Below, piece by piece: positions 41,113 through 56,300 of a DNA stretch of 64,000 nucleotides (the first letter of the stretch is position 1; each line of letters starts with the position of its first letter). The notes beneath the pieces were generated by a model. It ran no database searches, had not been told where the DNA came from, and was given only the letters and a program-made list of their open reading frames with translations. This stretch comes from Hippasteria phrygiana (taxonomy: Eukaryota > Echinodermata > Asteroidea > Valvatida > Goniasteridae): the NCBI GenBank assembly GCA_037893225.1, contig JAZGUH010000711.1, positions 1 to 64,000 on the forward strand, written 5' to 3'. The position numbers and the translations under genes were made by a program.

Positions 41113-43659
41113 GGTAATATGCACACAGATGTTGGCCGGAAAGAAAATAAACATTGCGAGGTTTGAATTTTCTCCACAAGTTTTAACTCTAAGAAGCCGC
41201 CGATAATTGCAACATGTAGCGCCGGATCTAAGCTATACATACATGTCAAAATTACTGAATTTGGTTGATATTTCATGCAATTATGAATGAGTAAAGCAAG
41301 TCCATACCCCAGGGAATTTGACATGCATGGAGCAATAAATAGACGGTAATATGTACACAGATGTTGGCCGGAAAGAAAATAAACATTGCGAGGTTTGAAT
41401 TTTCTCCACAAGTTTGAACTCTAAGAAGCCGCCGATGATTGCAACATGTAGCGCCAGATCTAAGCTATCCATACATGTCAAAATTACTGAATTTGGTTGA
41501 TGTTTCATGCAATTATGAATGAGTAAAGCAAGTCATACCCTAGGGAATTTGACAGGCATGGAGCAATAAATAGAAGGTAATATGCACACAGATGTTGGCC
41601 GGAAAGAAAATAAACATTGCGAGGTTTGAATTTTCTCCACAAGTTTTAACTCTAAGAAGCCGCCGATAATTGCAACATGTAGCGCCAGATCTAAGCTATC
41701 CATACTTGTCAAAATTACTGAATTTGGTTGATATTTCATGCAATTATGAATGAGTAAAGCAAGTCATACCCTAGGGAATTTGACAGGCATGGAGCAATAA
41801 ATAGAAGGTAATATGCACACAGATGTTGGCCGGAAAGAAAATAAACATTGCGAGGTTTGAATTTTCTCCACAAGTTTTAACTCTAAGAAGCCGCCGATAA
41901 TTGCAACATGTAGCGCCAGATCTAAGCTATACATACATGTCAAAATTACTGAATTTGGTTGATATTTCATGCAATTATGAATGAGTAAAGCAAGTCCATA
42001 CCCCAGGGAATTTGACAGGCATGGAGCAATAAATAGACGGTAATCTGCACACAGATGGTGGCCGGGAAGAAAATAAACATTGCGAGGTTTGAATTTTCTC
42101 CACAAGTGTTAACTCTAAGAAGCCGCCGATAATTGCAACATGTAGCGCCAGATCTAAGCTATCCATACATGTCAACATTACTGAATTTGGTTGATATTTC
42201 ATGCAATTATGAATGAGTAAAGCAAGTCCATACCCCAGGGAATTTGACATGCATGGAGCAATAAATAGACGGTAACATGTACACAGATGTTGGCCGGAAA
42301 GAAAATAAACATTGCGAGGTTTGAATTTTCTCCACAAGTGTTAACTCTAAGAAGCCGCCGATAATTGCAACATGTAGCGCCAGATCTAAGCTATCCATAC
42401 ATGTCAAAATTACTGAATTTGGTTGATATTTCATGCAATTATGAATGAGTAAAGCAAGTCATACCCAAGGGAATTTGACAGGCATGGAGCAATACATAGA
42501 AGGTAATATGCACACAGATGTTGGCCGGAAAGAAAATAAACATTGCGAGGTTTGAATTTTCTCCACAAGTTTTAACTCTAAGAAGCCGCCGATAATTGCA
42601 ACATGTAGCGCCAGATCTAAGCTATACATACATGTCAAAATTACTGAATTTGGTTGATATTTCATGCAATTATGAATGAGTAAAGCAAGTCCATACCCCA
42701 GGGAATTTGACATGCATGGAGCAATAAATAGACGGTAATATGTACACAGATGTTGGCCGGAAAGAAAATAAACATTGCGAGGTTTGAATTTTCTCCACAA
42801 GTTTGAACTCTAAGAAGCCGCCGATGATTGCAACATGTAGCGCCAGATCTAAGCTATCCATACATGTCAAAATTACTGAATTTGGTTGATGTTTCATGCA
42901 ATTATGAATGAGTAAAGCAAGTCATACCCTAGGGAATTTGACAGGCATGGAGCAATAAATAGAAGGTAATATGCACACAGATGTTGGCCGGAAAGAAAAT
43001 AAACATTGCGAGGTTTGAATTTTCTCCACAAGTTTTAACTCTAAGAAGCCGCCGATAATTGCAACATGTAGCGCCAGATCTAAGCTATCCATACTTGTCA
43101 AAATTACTGAATTTGGTTGATATTTCATGCAATTATGAATGAGTAAAGCAAGTCCATACCCCATGGAATTTGACAGGCATGGAGCAATAAATAGACGGTA
43201 ATCTGCACACAGATGGTGGCCGGGAAGAAAATAAACATTGCGAGGTTTGAATTTTCTCCACAAGTGTTAACTCTAAGAAGCCGCCGATAATTGCAACATG
43301 TAGCGCCAGATCTAAGCTATCCATACATGTCAACATTACTGAATTTGGTTGATATTTCATGCAATTATGAATGAGTAAAGCAAGTCCATACCCCAGGGAA
43401 TTTGACATGCATGGAGCAATAAATAGACGGTAACATGTACACAGATGTTGGCCGGAAAGAAAATAAACATTGCGAGGTTTAAATTTTCTCCACAAGTGTT
43501 AACTCTAAGAAGCCGCCGATAATTGCAACATGTAGCGCCAGATCTAAGCTATCCATACATGTCAAAATTACTGAATTTGGTTGATATTTCATGCAATTAT
43601 GAATGAGTAAAGCAAGTCATACCCTAGGGAATTTGACAGGCATGGAGCAATACATAGAC
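41113..43659. repeat. Higher-order copy G2: adjacent duplicate of 38,566-41,112
   Basis: Second copy of the eleven-monomer block. The match ends at 43,771, where AGATCT replaces the GGATCT seen at 41,224. Its right part coincides with the start of copy F2, so the same monomers take part in two duplication relations. Confidence 0.87.
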
Positions 43660-46600
43660 GGTAATATGCACACAGATGTTGGCCGGAAAGAAAATAAACA
43701 TTGCGAGGTTTGAATTTTCTCCACAAGTTTTAACTCTAAGAAGCCGCCGATAATTGCAACATGTAGCGCCAGATCTAAGCTATCCATACATGTCAAAATT
43801 ACTGAATTTGGTTGATATTTCATGCAATTATGAATGAGTAAAGCAAGTCCATACCCCAGGGAATTTGACAGGCATGGAGCAATAAATAGACGGTAATCTG
43901 CACACAGATGGTGGCCGGGAAGAAAATAAACATTGCGAGGTTTGAATTTTCTCCACAAGTGTTAACTCTAAGAAGCCGCCGATAATTGCAACATGTAGCG
44001 CCAGATCTAAACTATACATACATGTCAAAATTACTGCATTTGGTTGATATTTCATGCAATTATGAATGAGTAAAGCAAGTCCATACCCCAGGGAATTTGA
44101 CATGCATGGAGCAATACATATACGGTAATATGTACACAGATGTTGGCCGGGAAGAAAATAAACATTGCGAGGTTTGAATTTTCTCCACAGGTGTTAACTC
44201 TAAGAAGCCGCCGATAATTGCAACATGTAGCGCCAGATCTAAGCTATCCATACATGTCAAAATTACTGCATTTGGTTGATATTTCATGCAATTATGAATG
44301 AGTAAAGCAAGTCCATACCCCAGGGAATTTGACATGCATGGAGCAATAAATAGACGGTAACATGTACACAGATGTTGGCCGGGAAGAAAATAAACATTGC
44401 GAGGTTTGAATTTTCTCCACAAGTGTTAACTCTAAGAAGCCGCCGATAATTGCAACATGTAGCGCCAGATCTAAGCTATCCATACATGTCAACATTACTG
44501 AATTTGGTTGATATTTCATGCAATTATGAATGAGTAAAGCAAGTCCATACCCCAGGGAATTTGACATGCATGGAGCAATAAATAGACGGTAACATGTACA
44601 CAGATGTTGGCCGGAAAGAAAATAAACATTGCGAGGTTTGAATTTTCTCCACAAGTGTTAACTCTAAGAAGCCGCCGATAATTGCAACATGTAGCGCCAG
44701 ATCTAAGCTATCCATACATGTCAAAATTACTGAATTTGGTTGATATTTCATGCAATTATGAATGAGTAAAGCAAGTCATACCCCAGGGAATTTGACAGGC
44801 ATGGAGCAATAAATAGAAGGTAATATGCACACAGATGTTGGCCGGAAAGAAAATAAACATTGCGAGGTTTGAATTTTCTCCACAAGTTTTAACTCTAAGA
44901 AGCCGCCGATAATTGCAACATGTAGCGCCAGATCTAAGCTATACATACATGTCAAAATTACTGAATTTGGTTGATATTTCATGCAATTATGAATGAGTAA
45001 AGCAAGTCCATACCCCAGGGAATTTGACATGCATGGAGCAATAAATAGACGGTAACATGTACACAGATGTTGGCCGGAAAGAAAATAAACATTGCGAGGT
45101 TTGAATTTTCTCCACAAGTGTTAACTCTAAGAAGCCGCCGATAATTGCAACATGTAGCGCCAGATCTAAGCTATCCATACATGTCAAAATTACTGAATTT
45201 GGTTGATATTTCATGCAATTATGAATGAGTAAAGCAAGTCATACCCTAGGGAATTTGACAGGCATGGAGCAATAAATAGAAGGTAATATGCACACAGATG
45301 TTGGCCGGAAAGAAAATAAACATTGCGAGGTTTGAATTTTCTCCACAAGTTTTAACTCTAAGAAGCCGCCGATAATTGCAACATGTAGCGCCAGATCTAA
45401 GCTATACATACATGTCAAAATTACTGAATTTGGTTGATATTTCATGCAATTATGAATGAGTAAAGCAAGTCCATACCCCAGGGAATTTGACAGGCATGGA
45501 GCAATAAATAGACGGTAATCTGCACACAGATGGTGGCCGGGAAGAAAATAAACATTGCGAGGTTTGAATTTTCTCCACAAGTGTTAACTCTAAGAAGCCG
45601 CCGATAATTGCAACATGTAGCGCCAGATCTAAGCTATCCATACATGTCAACATTACTGAATTTGGTTGATATTTCATGCAATTATGAATGAGTAAAGCAA
45701 GTCCATACCCCAGGGAATTTGACATGCATGGAGCAATAAATAGACGGTAACATGTACACAGATGTTGGCCGGAAAGAAAATAAACATTGCGAGGTTTGAA
45801 TTTTCTCCACAAGTGTTAACTCTAAGAAGCCGCCGATAATTGCAACATGTAGCGCCAGATCTAAGCTATCCATACATGTCAAAATTACTGAATTTGGTTG
45901 ATATTTCATGCAATTATGAATGAGTAAAGCAAGTCATACCCAAGGGAATTTGACAGGCATGGAGCAATACATAGAAGGTAATATGCACACAGATGTTGGC
46001 CGGAAAGAAAATAAACATTGCGAGGTTTGAATTTTCTCCACAAGTTTTAACTCTAAGAAGCCGCCGATAATTGCAACATGTAGCGCCGGATCTAAGCTAT
46101 ACATACATGTCAAAATTACTGAATTTGGTTGATATTTCATGCAATTATGAATGAGTAAAGCAAGTCCATACCCCAGGGAATTTGACATGCATGGAGCAAT
46201 AAATAGACGGTAATATGTACACAGATGTTGGCCGGAAAGAAAATAAACATTGCGAGGTTTGAATTTTCTCCACAAGTTTGAACTCTAAGAAGCCGCCGAT
46301 GATTGCAACATGTAGCGCCAGATCTAAGCTATCCATACATGTCAAAATTACTGAATTTGGTTGATGTTTCATGCAATTATGAATGAGTAAAGCAAGTCAT
46401 ACCCTAGGGAATTTGACAGGCATGGAGCAATAAATAGAAGGTAATATGCACACAGATGTTGGCCGGAAAGAAAATAAACATTGCGAGGTTTGAATTTTCT
46501 CCACAAGTTTTAACTCTAAGAAGCCGCCGATAATTGCAACATGTAGCGCCAGATCTAAGCTATCCATACTTGTCAAAATTACTGAATTTGGTTGATATTT

Positions 46601-47330
46601 CATGCAATTATGAATGAGTAAAGCAAGTCATACCCTAGGGAATTTGACAGGCATGGAGCAATAAATAGAAGGTAATATGCACACAGATGTTGGCCGGAAA
46701 GAAAATAAACATTGCGAGGTTTGAATTTTTTCCACAAGTTTTAACTCTAAGAAGCCGCCGATAATTGCAACATGTAGCGCCAGATCTAAGCTATACATAC
46801 ATGTCAAAATTACTGAATTTGGTTGATATTTCATGCAATTATGAATGAGTAAAGCAAGTCCATACCCCAGGGAATTTGACAGGCATGGAGCAATAAATAG
46901 ACGGTAATCTGCACACAGATGGTGGCCGGGAAGAAAATAAACATTGCGAGGTTTGAATTTTCTCCACAAGTGTTAACTCTAAGAAGCCGCCGATAATTGC
47001 AACATGTAGCGCCAGATCTAAGCTATCCATACATGTCAACATTACTGAATTTGGTTGATATTTCATGCAATTATGAATGAGTAAAGCAAGTCCATACCCC
47101 AGGGAATTTGACATGCATGGAGCAATAAATAGACGGTAACATGTACACAGATGTTGGCCGGAAAGAAAATAAACATTGCGAGGTTTGAATTTTCTCCACA
47201 AGTGTTAACTCTAAGAAGCCGCCGATAATTGCAACATGTAGCGCCAGATCTAAGCTATCCATACATGTCAAAATTACTGAATTTGGTTGATATTTCATGC
47301 AATTATGAATGAGTAAAGCAAGTCATACCC
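41707..47330. repeat. Higher-order copy F2 (offset 7,411 bp from F1)
   Basis: Second copy of 34,296-39,919. The difference I noticed is C to T at 46,730 (TTTTTTCC for TTTTCTCC). An exact copy of this length among repeats so variable at the monomer level implies a recent block-scale event. Confidence 0.9.
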
Positions 47331-50300
47331 TAGGGAATTTGACAGGCATGGAGCAATAAATAGAAGGTAATATGCACACAGATGTTGGCCGGAAAGAAAA
47401 TAAACATTGCGAGGTTTGAATTTTCTCCACAAGTTTTAACTCTAAGAAGCCGCCGATAATTGCAACATGTAGCGCCAGATCTAAGCTATACATACATGTC
47501 AAAATTACTGCATTTGGTTGATATTTCATGCAATTATGAATGAGTAAAGCAAGTCCATACCCCAGGGAATTTGACATGCATGGAGCAATAAATAGACGGT
47601 AACATGTACACAGATGTTGGCCGGAAAGAAAATAAACATTGCGAGGTTTGAATTTTCTCCACAAGTGTTAACTCTAAGAAGCCGCCGATAATTGCAACAT
47701 GTAGCGCCAGATCTAAGCTATCCATACATGTCAAAATTACTGAATTTGGTTGATATTTCATGCAATTATGAATGAGTAAAGCAAGTCCATACCCCAGGGA
47801 TTTTGACAGGCATGGAGCAATAAATAAAAGGTAATCTGCACACAGATGGTGGCCGGTAAGGAAATAAACATTGCGAGGTTTGAATTTTCTCCACAAGTGT
47901 TAACTCTAAGAAGCCGCCGATAATTGCAACATGTAGCGCCAGATCTAAGCTATCCATACTTGTCAAAATTACTGCATTTGGTTGATATTTCATGCAATTA
48001 TGAATGAGTAAAGCAAGTCCATACCCCATTGAATTTGACATGCATGGAGCAATAAATAGACGGTAACATGTACACAGATGTTGGCCGGAAAGAAAATAAA
48101 CATTGCGAGGTTTGAATTTTCTCCACAAGTGTTAACTCTAAGAAGCCGCCGATAATTGCAACATGTAGCGCCAGATCTAAGCTATCCATACATGTCAAAA
48201 TTACTGAATTTGGTTGATATTTCATGCAATTATGAATGAGTAAAGCAAGTCATACCCTAGGGAATTTGACAGGCATGGAGCAATAAATAGAAGGTAATAT
48301 GCACACAGATGTTGGCCGGAAAGAAAATAAACATTGCGAGGTTTGAATTTTCTCCACAAGTTTTAACTCTAAGAAGCCGCCGATAATTGCAACATGTAGC
48401 GCCAGATCTAAGCTATACATACATGTCAAAATTACTGAATTTGGTTGATATTTCATGCAATTATGAATGAGTAAAGCAAGTCCATACCCCAGGGAATTTG
48501 ACAGGCATGGAGCAATAAATAGACGGTAATCTGCACACAGATGGTGGCCGGGAAGAAAATAAACATTGCGAGGTTTGAATTTTCTCCACAAGTGTTAACT
48601 CTAAGAAGCCGCCGATAATTGCAACATGTAGCGCCAGATCTAAGCTATCCATACATGTCAACATTACTGAATTTGGTTGATATTTCATGCAATTATGAAT
48701 GAGTAAAGCAAGTCCATACCCCATGGAATTTGACAGGCATGGAGCAATAAATAGACGGTAACATGTACACAGATGTTGGCCGGAAAGAAAATAAACATTG
48801 CGAGGTTTGAATTTTCTCCACAAGTTTTAACTCTAAGAAGCCGCCGATAATTGCAACATGTAGCGCCAGATCTAAGCTATACATACATGTCAAAATTACT
48901 GAATTTGGTTGATATTTCATGCAATTATGAATGAGTAAAGCAAGTCCATACCCCAGGGAATTTGACAGGCATGGAGCAATAAATAGACGGTAATCTGCAC
49001 ACAGATGGTGGCCGGGAAGAAAATAAACATTGCGAGGTTTGAATTTTCTCCACAAGTGTTAACTCTAAGAAGCCGCCGATAATTGCAACATGTAGCGCCA
49101 GATCTAAGCTATCCATACATGTCAACATTACTGAATTTGGTTGATATTTCATGCAATTATGAATGAGTAAAGCAAGTCCATACCCCAGGGAATTTGACAT
49201 GCATGGAGCAATAAATAGACGGTAACATGTACACAGATGTTGGCCGGAAAGAAAATAAACATTGCGAGGTTTGAATTTTCTCCACAAGTGTTAACTCTAA
49301 GAAGCCGCCGATAATTGCAACATGTAGCGCCAGATCTAAGCTATCCATACATGTCAAAATTACTGAATTTGGTTGATATTTCATGCAATTATGAATGAGT
49401 AAAGCAAGTCATACCCTAGGGAATTTGACAGGCATGTAGCAATAAATAGAAGGTAATATGCACACAGATGTTGGCCGGAAAGAAAATAAACATTGCGAGG
49501 TTTGAATTTTCTCCACAAGTTTTAACTCTAAGAAGCCGCCGATAATTGCAACATGTAGCGCCAGATCTAAGCTATACATACATGTCAAAATTACTGAATT
49601 TGGTTGATATTTCATGCAATTATGAATGAGTAAAGCAAGTCCATACCCCAGGGAATTTGACAGGCATGGAGCAATAAATATACGGTAATCTGCACACAGA
49701 TGGTGGCCGGGAAGAAAATAAACATTGCGAGGTTTGAATTTTCTCCACAAGTGTTAACTCTAAGAAGCCGCCGATAATTGCAACATGTAGCGCCAGATCT
49801 AAGCTATCCATACATGTCAACATTACTGAATTTGGTTGATATTTCATGCAATTATGAATGAGTAAAGCAAGTCCATACCCCAGGGAATTTGACATGCATG
49901 GAGCAATAAATAGACGGTAACATGTACACAGATGTTGGCCGGAAAGAAAATAAACATTGCGAGGTTTGAATTTTCTCCACAAGTGTTAACTCTAAGAAGC
50001 CGCCGATAATTGCAACATGTAGCGCCAGATCTAAGCTATCCATACATGTCAAAATTACTGAATTTGGTTGATATTTCATGCAATTATGAATGAGTAAAGC
50101 AAGTCATACCCAAGGGAATTTGACAGGCATGGAGCAATAAATAGAAGGTAATATGCACACAGATGTTGGCCGGAAAGAAAATAAACATTGCGAGGTTTGA
50201 ATTTTCTCCACAAGTTTTAACTCTAAGAAGCCGCCGATAATTGCAACATGTAGCGCCAGATCTAAGCTATACATACATGTCAAAATTACTGAATTTGGTT

Positions 50301-53300
50301 GATATTTCATGCAATTATGAATGAGTAAAGCAAGTCCATACCCCAGGGAATTTGACAGGCATGGAGCAATAAATAGACGGTAATCTGCACACAGATGGTG
50401 GCCGGGAAGAAAATAAACATTGCGAGGTTTGAATTTTCTCCACAAGTGTTAACTCTAAGAAGCCGCCGATAATTGCAACATGTAGCGCCAGATCTAAGCT
50501 ATCCATACATGTCAACATTACTGAATTTGGTTGATATTTCATGCAATTATGAATGAGTAAAGCAAGTCCATACCCCAGGGAATTTGACATGCATGGAGCA
50601 ATAAATAGACGGTAACATGTACACAGATGTTGGCCGGAAAGAAATCAAACATTGCGAGGTTTGAATTTTCTCCACAAGTGTTAACTCTAAGAAGCCGCCG
50701 ATAATTGCAACATGTAGCGCCAGATCTAAGCTATCCATACATGTCAACATTACTGAATTTGGTTGATATTTCATGCAATTATGAATGAGTAAAGCAAGTC
50801 CATACCCCAGGGAATTTGACATGCATGGAGCAATAAATAGACGGTAATATGTACACAGATGTTGGCCGGAAAGAAAATAAACATTGCGAGGTTTGAATTT
50901 TCTCCACAAGTTTGAACTCTAAGAAGCCGCCGATGATTGCAACATGTAGCGCCAGATCTAAGCTATCCATACATGTCAAAATTACTGAATTTGGTTGATA
51001 TTTCATGCAATTATGAATGAGTAAAGCAAGTCCATACCCCAGGGAATTTGACAGGCATGGAGCAATAAATAAAAGGTAATCTGCACACAGATTGTGGCCG
51101 GTAAGGAAATAAACATTGCGAGGTTTGAATTTTCTCCACAAGTGTTAACTCTAAGAAGCCGCCGATAATTGCAACATGTAGCGCCAGATCTAAGCTATCC
51201 ATACTTGTCAAAATTACTGAATTTGGTTGATATTTCATGCAATTATGAATGAGTAAAGCAAGTCCATACCCCAGGGAATTTGACAGGCATGGAGCAATAA
51301 ATAGACGGTAATCTGCACACAGATGGTGGCCGGGAAGAAAATAAACATTGCGAGGTTTGAATTTTCTCCACAAGTTTTAACTCTAAGAAGCCGCCGATAA
51401 TTGCAACATGTAGCGCCAGATCTAAGCTATCCATACATGTCAAAATTACTGAATTTGGTTGATATTTCATGCAATTATGAATGAGTAAAGCAAGTCCATA
51501 CCCCAGGGAATTTGACATGCATGGAGCAATAAATAGACGGTAACATGTACACAGATGTTGGCCGGAAAGAAAATAAACATTGCGAGGTTTGAATTTTCTC
51601 CACAAGTGTTAACTCTAAGAAGCCGCCGATAATTGCAACATGTAGCGCCAGATCTAAGCTATCCATACATGTCAAAATTACTGAATTTGGTTGATATTTC
51701 ATGCAATTATGAATGAGTAAAGCAAGTCATACCCTAGGGAATTTGACAGGCATGGAGCAATAAATAGAAGGTAATATGCACACAGATGTTGGCCGGAAAG
51801 AAAATAAACATTGCGAGGTTTGAATTTTCTCCACAAGTTTTAACTCTAAGAAGCCGCCGATAATTGCAACATGTAGCGCCAGATCTAAGCTATACATACA
51901 TGTCAACATTACTGCATTTGGTTGATATTTCATGCAATTATGAATGAGTAAAGCAAGTCCATACCCCAGGGAATTTGACATGCATGGAGCAATAAATAGA
52001 CGGTAACATGTACACAGATGTTGGCCGGAAAGAAAATAAACATTGCGAGGTTTGAATTTTCTCCACAAGTGTTAACTCTAAGAAGCCGCCGATAATTGCA
52101 ACATGTAGCGCCAGATCTAAGCTATCCATACATGTCAAAATTACTGAATTTGGTTGATATTTCATGCAATTATGAATGAGTAAAGCAAGTCCATACCCCA
52201 GGGATTTTGACAGGCATGGAGCAATAAATAAAAGGTAATCTGCACACAGATGGTGGCCGGTAAGGAAATAAACATTGCGAGGTTTGAATTTTCTCCACAA
52301 GTGTTAACTCTAAGAAGCCGCCGATAATTGCAACATGTAGCGCCAGATCTAAGCTATCCATACTTGTCAAAATTACTGCATTTGGTTGATATTTCATGCA
52401 ATTATGAATGAGTAAAGCAAGTCCATACCCCAGGGAATTTGACATGCATGGAGCAATAAATAGACGGTAATATGCACACAGATGTTGGCCGGAAAGAAAA
52501 TAAACATTGCGAGGTTTGAATTTTCTCCACAAGTGTTAACTCTAAGAAGCCGCCGATAATTGCAACATGTAGCGCCAGATCTAAGCTATACATACATGTC
52601 AAAATTACTGAATTTGGTTGATATTTCATGCAATTATGAATGAGTAAAGCAAGTCCATACCCCAGGGAATTTGACATGCATGGAGCAATAAATAGACGGT
52701 AACATGTACACAGATGTTGGCCGGAAAGAAAATAAACATTGCGAGGTTTGAATTTTCTCCACAAGTGTTAACTCTAAGAAGCCGCCGATAATTGCAACAT
52801 GTAGCGCCAGATCTAAGCTATCCATACATGTCAAAATTACTGAATTTGGTTGATATTTCATGCAATTATGAATGAGTAAAGCAAGTCCATACCCCAGGGA
52901 ATTTGACATGCATGGAGCAATAAATAGACGGTAACATGTACACAGATGTTGGCCGGAAAGAAAATAAACATTGCGAGGTTTGAATTTTCTCCACAAGTTT
53001 TAACTCTAAGAAGCCGCCGATAATTGCAACATGTAGCGCCAGATCTAAGCTATCCATACATGTCAAAATTACTGAATTTGGTTGATATTTCATGCAATTA
53101 TGAATGAGTAAAGCAAGTCCATACCCCAGGGAATTTGACATGCATGGAGCAATAAATAGACGGTAACATGTACACAGATGTTGGCCGGAAAGAAAATAAA
53201 CATTGCGAGGTTTGAATTTTCTCCACAAGTGTTAACTCTAAGAAGCCGCCGATAATTGCAACATGTAGCGCCAGATCTAAGCTATCCATACATGTCAAAA

Positions 53301-53331
53301 TTACTGAATTTGGTTGATATTTCATGCAATT

Positions 53332-56300
53332 ATGAATGAGTAAAGCAAGTCATACCCTAGGGAATTTGACAGGCATGGAGCAATAAATAGAAGGTAATAT
53401 GCACACAGATGTTGGCCGGAAAGAAAATAAACATTGCGAGGTTTGAATTTTCTCCACAAGTTTTAACTCTAAGAAGCCGCCGATAATTGCAACATGTAGC
53501 GCCAGATCTAAGCTATACATACATGTCAAAATTACTGAATTTGGTTGATATTTCATGCAATTATGAATGAGTAAAGCAAGTCCATACCCCAGGGAATTTG
53601 ACAGGCATGGAGCAATAAATAGACGGTAATCTGCACACAGATGGTGGCCGGGAAGAAAATAAACATTGCGAGGTTTGAATTTTCTCCACAAGTGTTAACT
53701 CTAAGAAGCCGCCGATAATTGCAACATGTAGCGCCAGATCTAAGCTATCCATACATGTCAACATTACTGAATTTGGTTGATATTTCATGCAATTATGAAT
53801 GAGTAAAGCAAGTCCATACCCCAGGGAATTTGACATGCATGGAGCAATAAATAGACGGTAACATGTACACAGATGTTGGCCGGAAAGAAAATAAACATTG
53901 CGAGGTTTGAATTTTCTCCACAAGTGTTAACTCTAAGAAGCCGCCGATAATTGCAACATGTAGCGCCAGATCTAAGCTATCCATACATGTCAAAATTACT
54001 GAATTTGGTTGATATTTCATGCAATTATGAATGAGTAAAGCAAGTCATACCCTAGGGAATTTGACAGGCATGGAGCAATAAATAGAAGGTAATATGCACA
54101 CAGATGTTGGCCGGAAAGAAAATAAACATTGCGAGGTTTGAATTTTCTCCACAAGTTTTAACTCTAAGAAGCCGCCGATAATTGCAACATGTAGCGCCAG
54201 ATCTAAGCTATACATACATGTCAAAATTACTGCATTTGGTTGATATTTCATGCAATTATGAATGAGTAAAGCAAGTCCATACCCCAGGGAATTTGACATG
54301 CATGGAGCAATAAATAGACGGTAACATGTACACAGATGTTGGCCGGAAAGAAAATAAACATTGCGAGGTTTGAATTTTCTCCACAAGTGTTAACTCTAAG
54401 AAGCCGCCGATAATTGCAACATGTAGCGCCAGATCTAAGCTATCCATACATGTCAAAATTACTGAATTTGGTTGATATTTCATGCAATTATGAATGAGTA
54501 AAGCAAGTCATACCCTAGGGAATTTGACAGGCATGGAGCAATAAATAGAAGGTAATATGCACACAGATGTTGGCCGGAAAGAAAATAAACATTGCGAGGT
54601 TTGAATTTTCTCCACAAGTTTTAACTCTAAGAAGCCGCCGATAATTGCAACATGTAGCGCCAGATCTAAGCTATACATACATGTCAAAATTACTGAATTT
54701 GGTTGATATTTCATGCAATTATGAATGAGTAAAGCAAGTCCATACCCCAGGGAATTTGACAGGCATGGAGCAATAAATAGACGGTAATCTGCACACAGAT
54801 GGTGGCCGGGAAGAAAATAAACATTGCGAGGTTTGAATTTTCTCCACAAGTGTTAACTCTAAGAAGCCGCCGATAATTGCAACATGTAGCGCCAGATCTA
54901 AGCTATCCATACATGTCAAAATTACTGAATTTGGTTGATATTTCATGCAATTATGAATGAGTAAAGCAAGTCATACCCTAGGGAATTTGACAGGCATGGA
55001 GCAATAAATAGAAGGTAATATGCACACAGATGTTGGCCGGAAAGAAAATAAACATTGCGAGGTTTGAATTTTCTCCACAAGTTTTAACTCTAAGAAGCCG
55101 CCGATAATTGCAACATGTAGCGCCAGATCTAAGCTATACATACATGTCAAAATTACTGCATTTGGTTGATATTTCATGCAATTATGAATGAGTAAAGCAA
55201 GTCCATACCCCAGGGAATTTGACATGCATGGAGCAATAAATAGACGGTAACATGTACACAGATGTTGGCCGGAAAGAAAATAAACATTGCGAGGTTTGAA
55301 TTTTCTCCACAAGTGTTAACTCTAAGAAGCCGCCGATAATTGCAACATGTAGCGCCAGATCTAAGCTATCCATACATGTCAAAATTACTGAATTTGGTTG
55401 ATATTTCATGCAATTATGAATGAGTAAAGCAAGTCATACCCTAGGGAATTTGACAGGCATGGAGCAATAAATAGAAGGTAATATGCACACAGATGTTGGC
55501 CGGAAAGAAAATAAACATTGCGAGGTTTGAATTTTCTCCACAAGTTTTAACTCTAAGAAGCCGCCGATAATTGCAACATGTAGCGCCAGATCTAAGCTAT
55601 ACATACATGTCAAAATTACTGAATTTGGTTGATATTTCATGCAATTATGAATGAGTAAAGCAAGTCCATACCCCAGGGAATTTGACAGGCATGGAGCAAT
55701 AAATAGACGGTAATCTGCACACAGATGGTGGCCGGGAAGAAAATAAACATTGCGAGGTTTGAATTTTCTCCACAAGTGTTAACTCTAAGAAGCCGCCGAT
55801 AATTGCAACATGTAGCGCCAGATCTAAGCTATCCATACATGTCAACATTACTGAATTTGGTTGATATTTCATGCAATTATGAATGAGTAAAGCAAGTCCA
55901 TACCCCAGGGAATTTGACATGCATGGAGCAATAAATAGACGGTAACATGTACACAGATGTTGGCCGGAAAGAAAATAAACATTGCGAGGTTTGAATTTTC
56001 TCCACAAGTTTTAACTCTAAGAAGCCGCCGATAATTGCAACATGTAGCGCCAGATCTAAGCTATCCATACATGTCAAAATTACTGAATTTGGTTGATATT
56101 TCATGCAATTATGAATGAGTAAAGCAAGTCATACCCTAGGGAATTTGACAGGCATGGAGCAATAAATAGAAGGTAATATGCACAGAGATGTTGGCCGGAA
56201 AGAAAATAAACATTGCGAGGTTTGAATTTTCTCCACAAGTTTTAACTCTAAGAAGCCGCCGATAATTGCAACATGTAGCGCCAGATCTAAGCTATACATA

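Noticed and set aside
48015..48040. CCCCATTGAATTT and CCCCATGGAATTT variants as functional changes
   Set aside because: They are single substitutions at a variable part of the monomer, seen in a few copies (near 35,752, 40,616, 43,163, 48,030 and 48,722). Block copying explains their spread.
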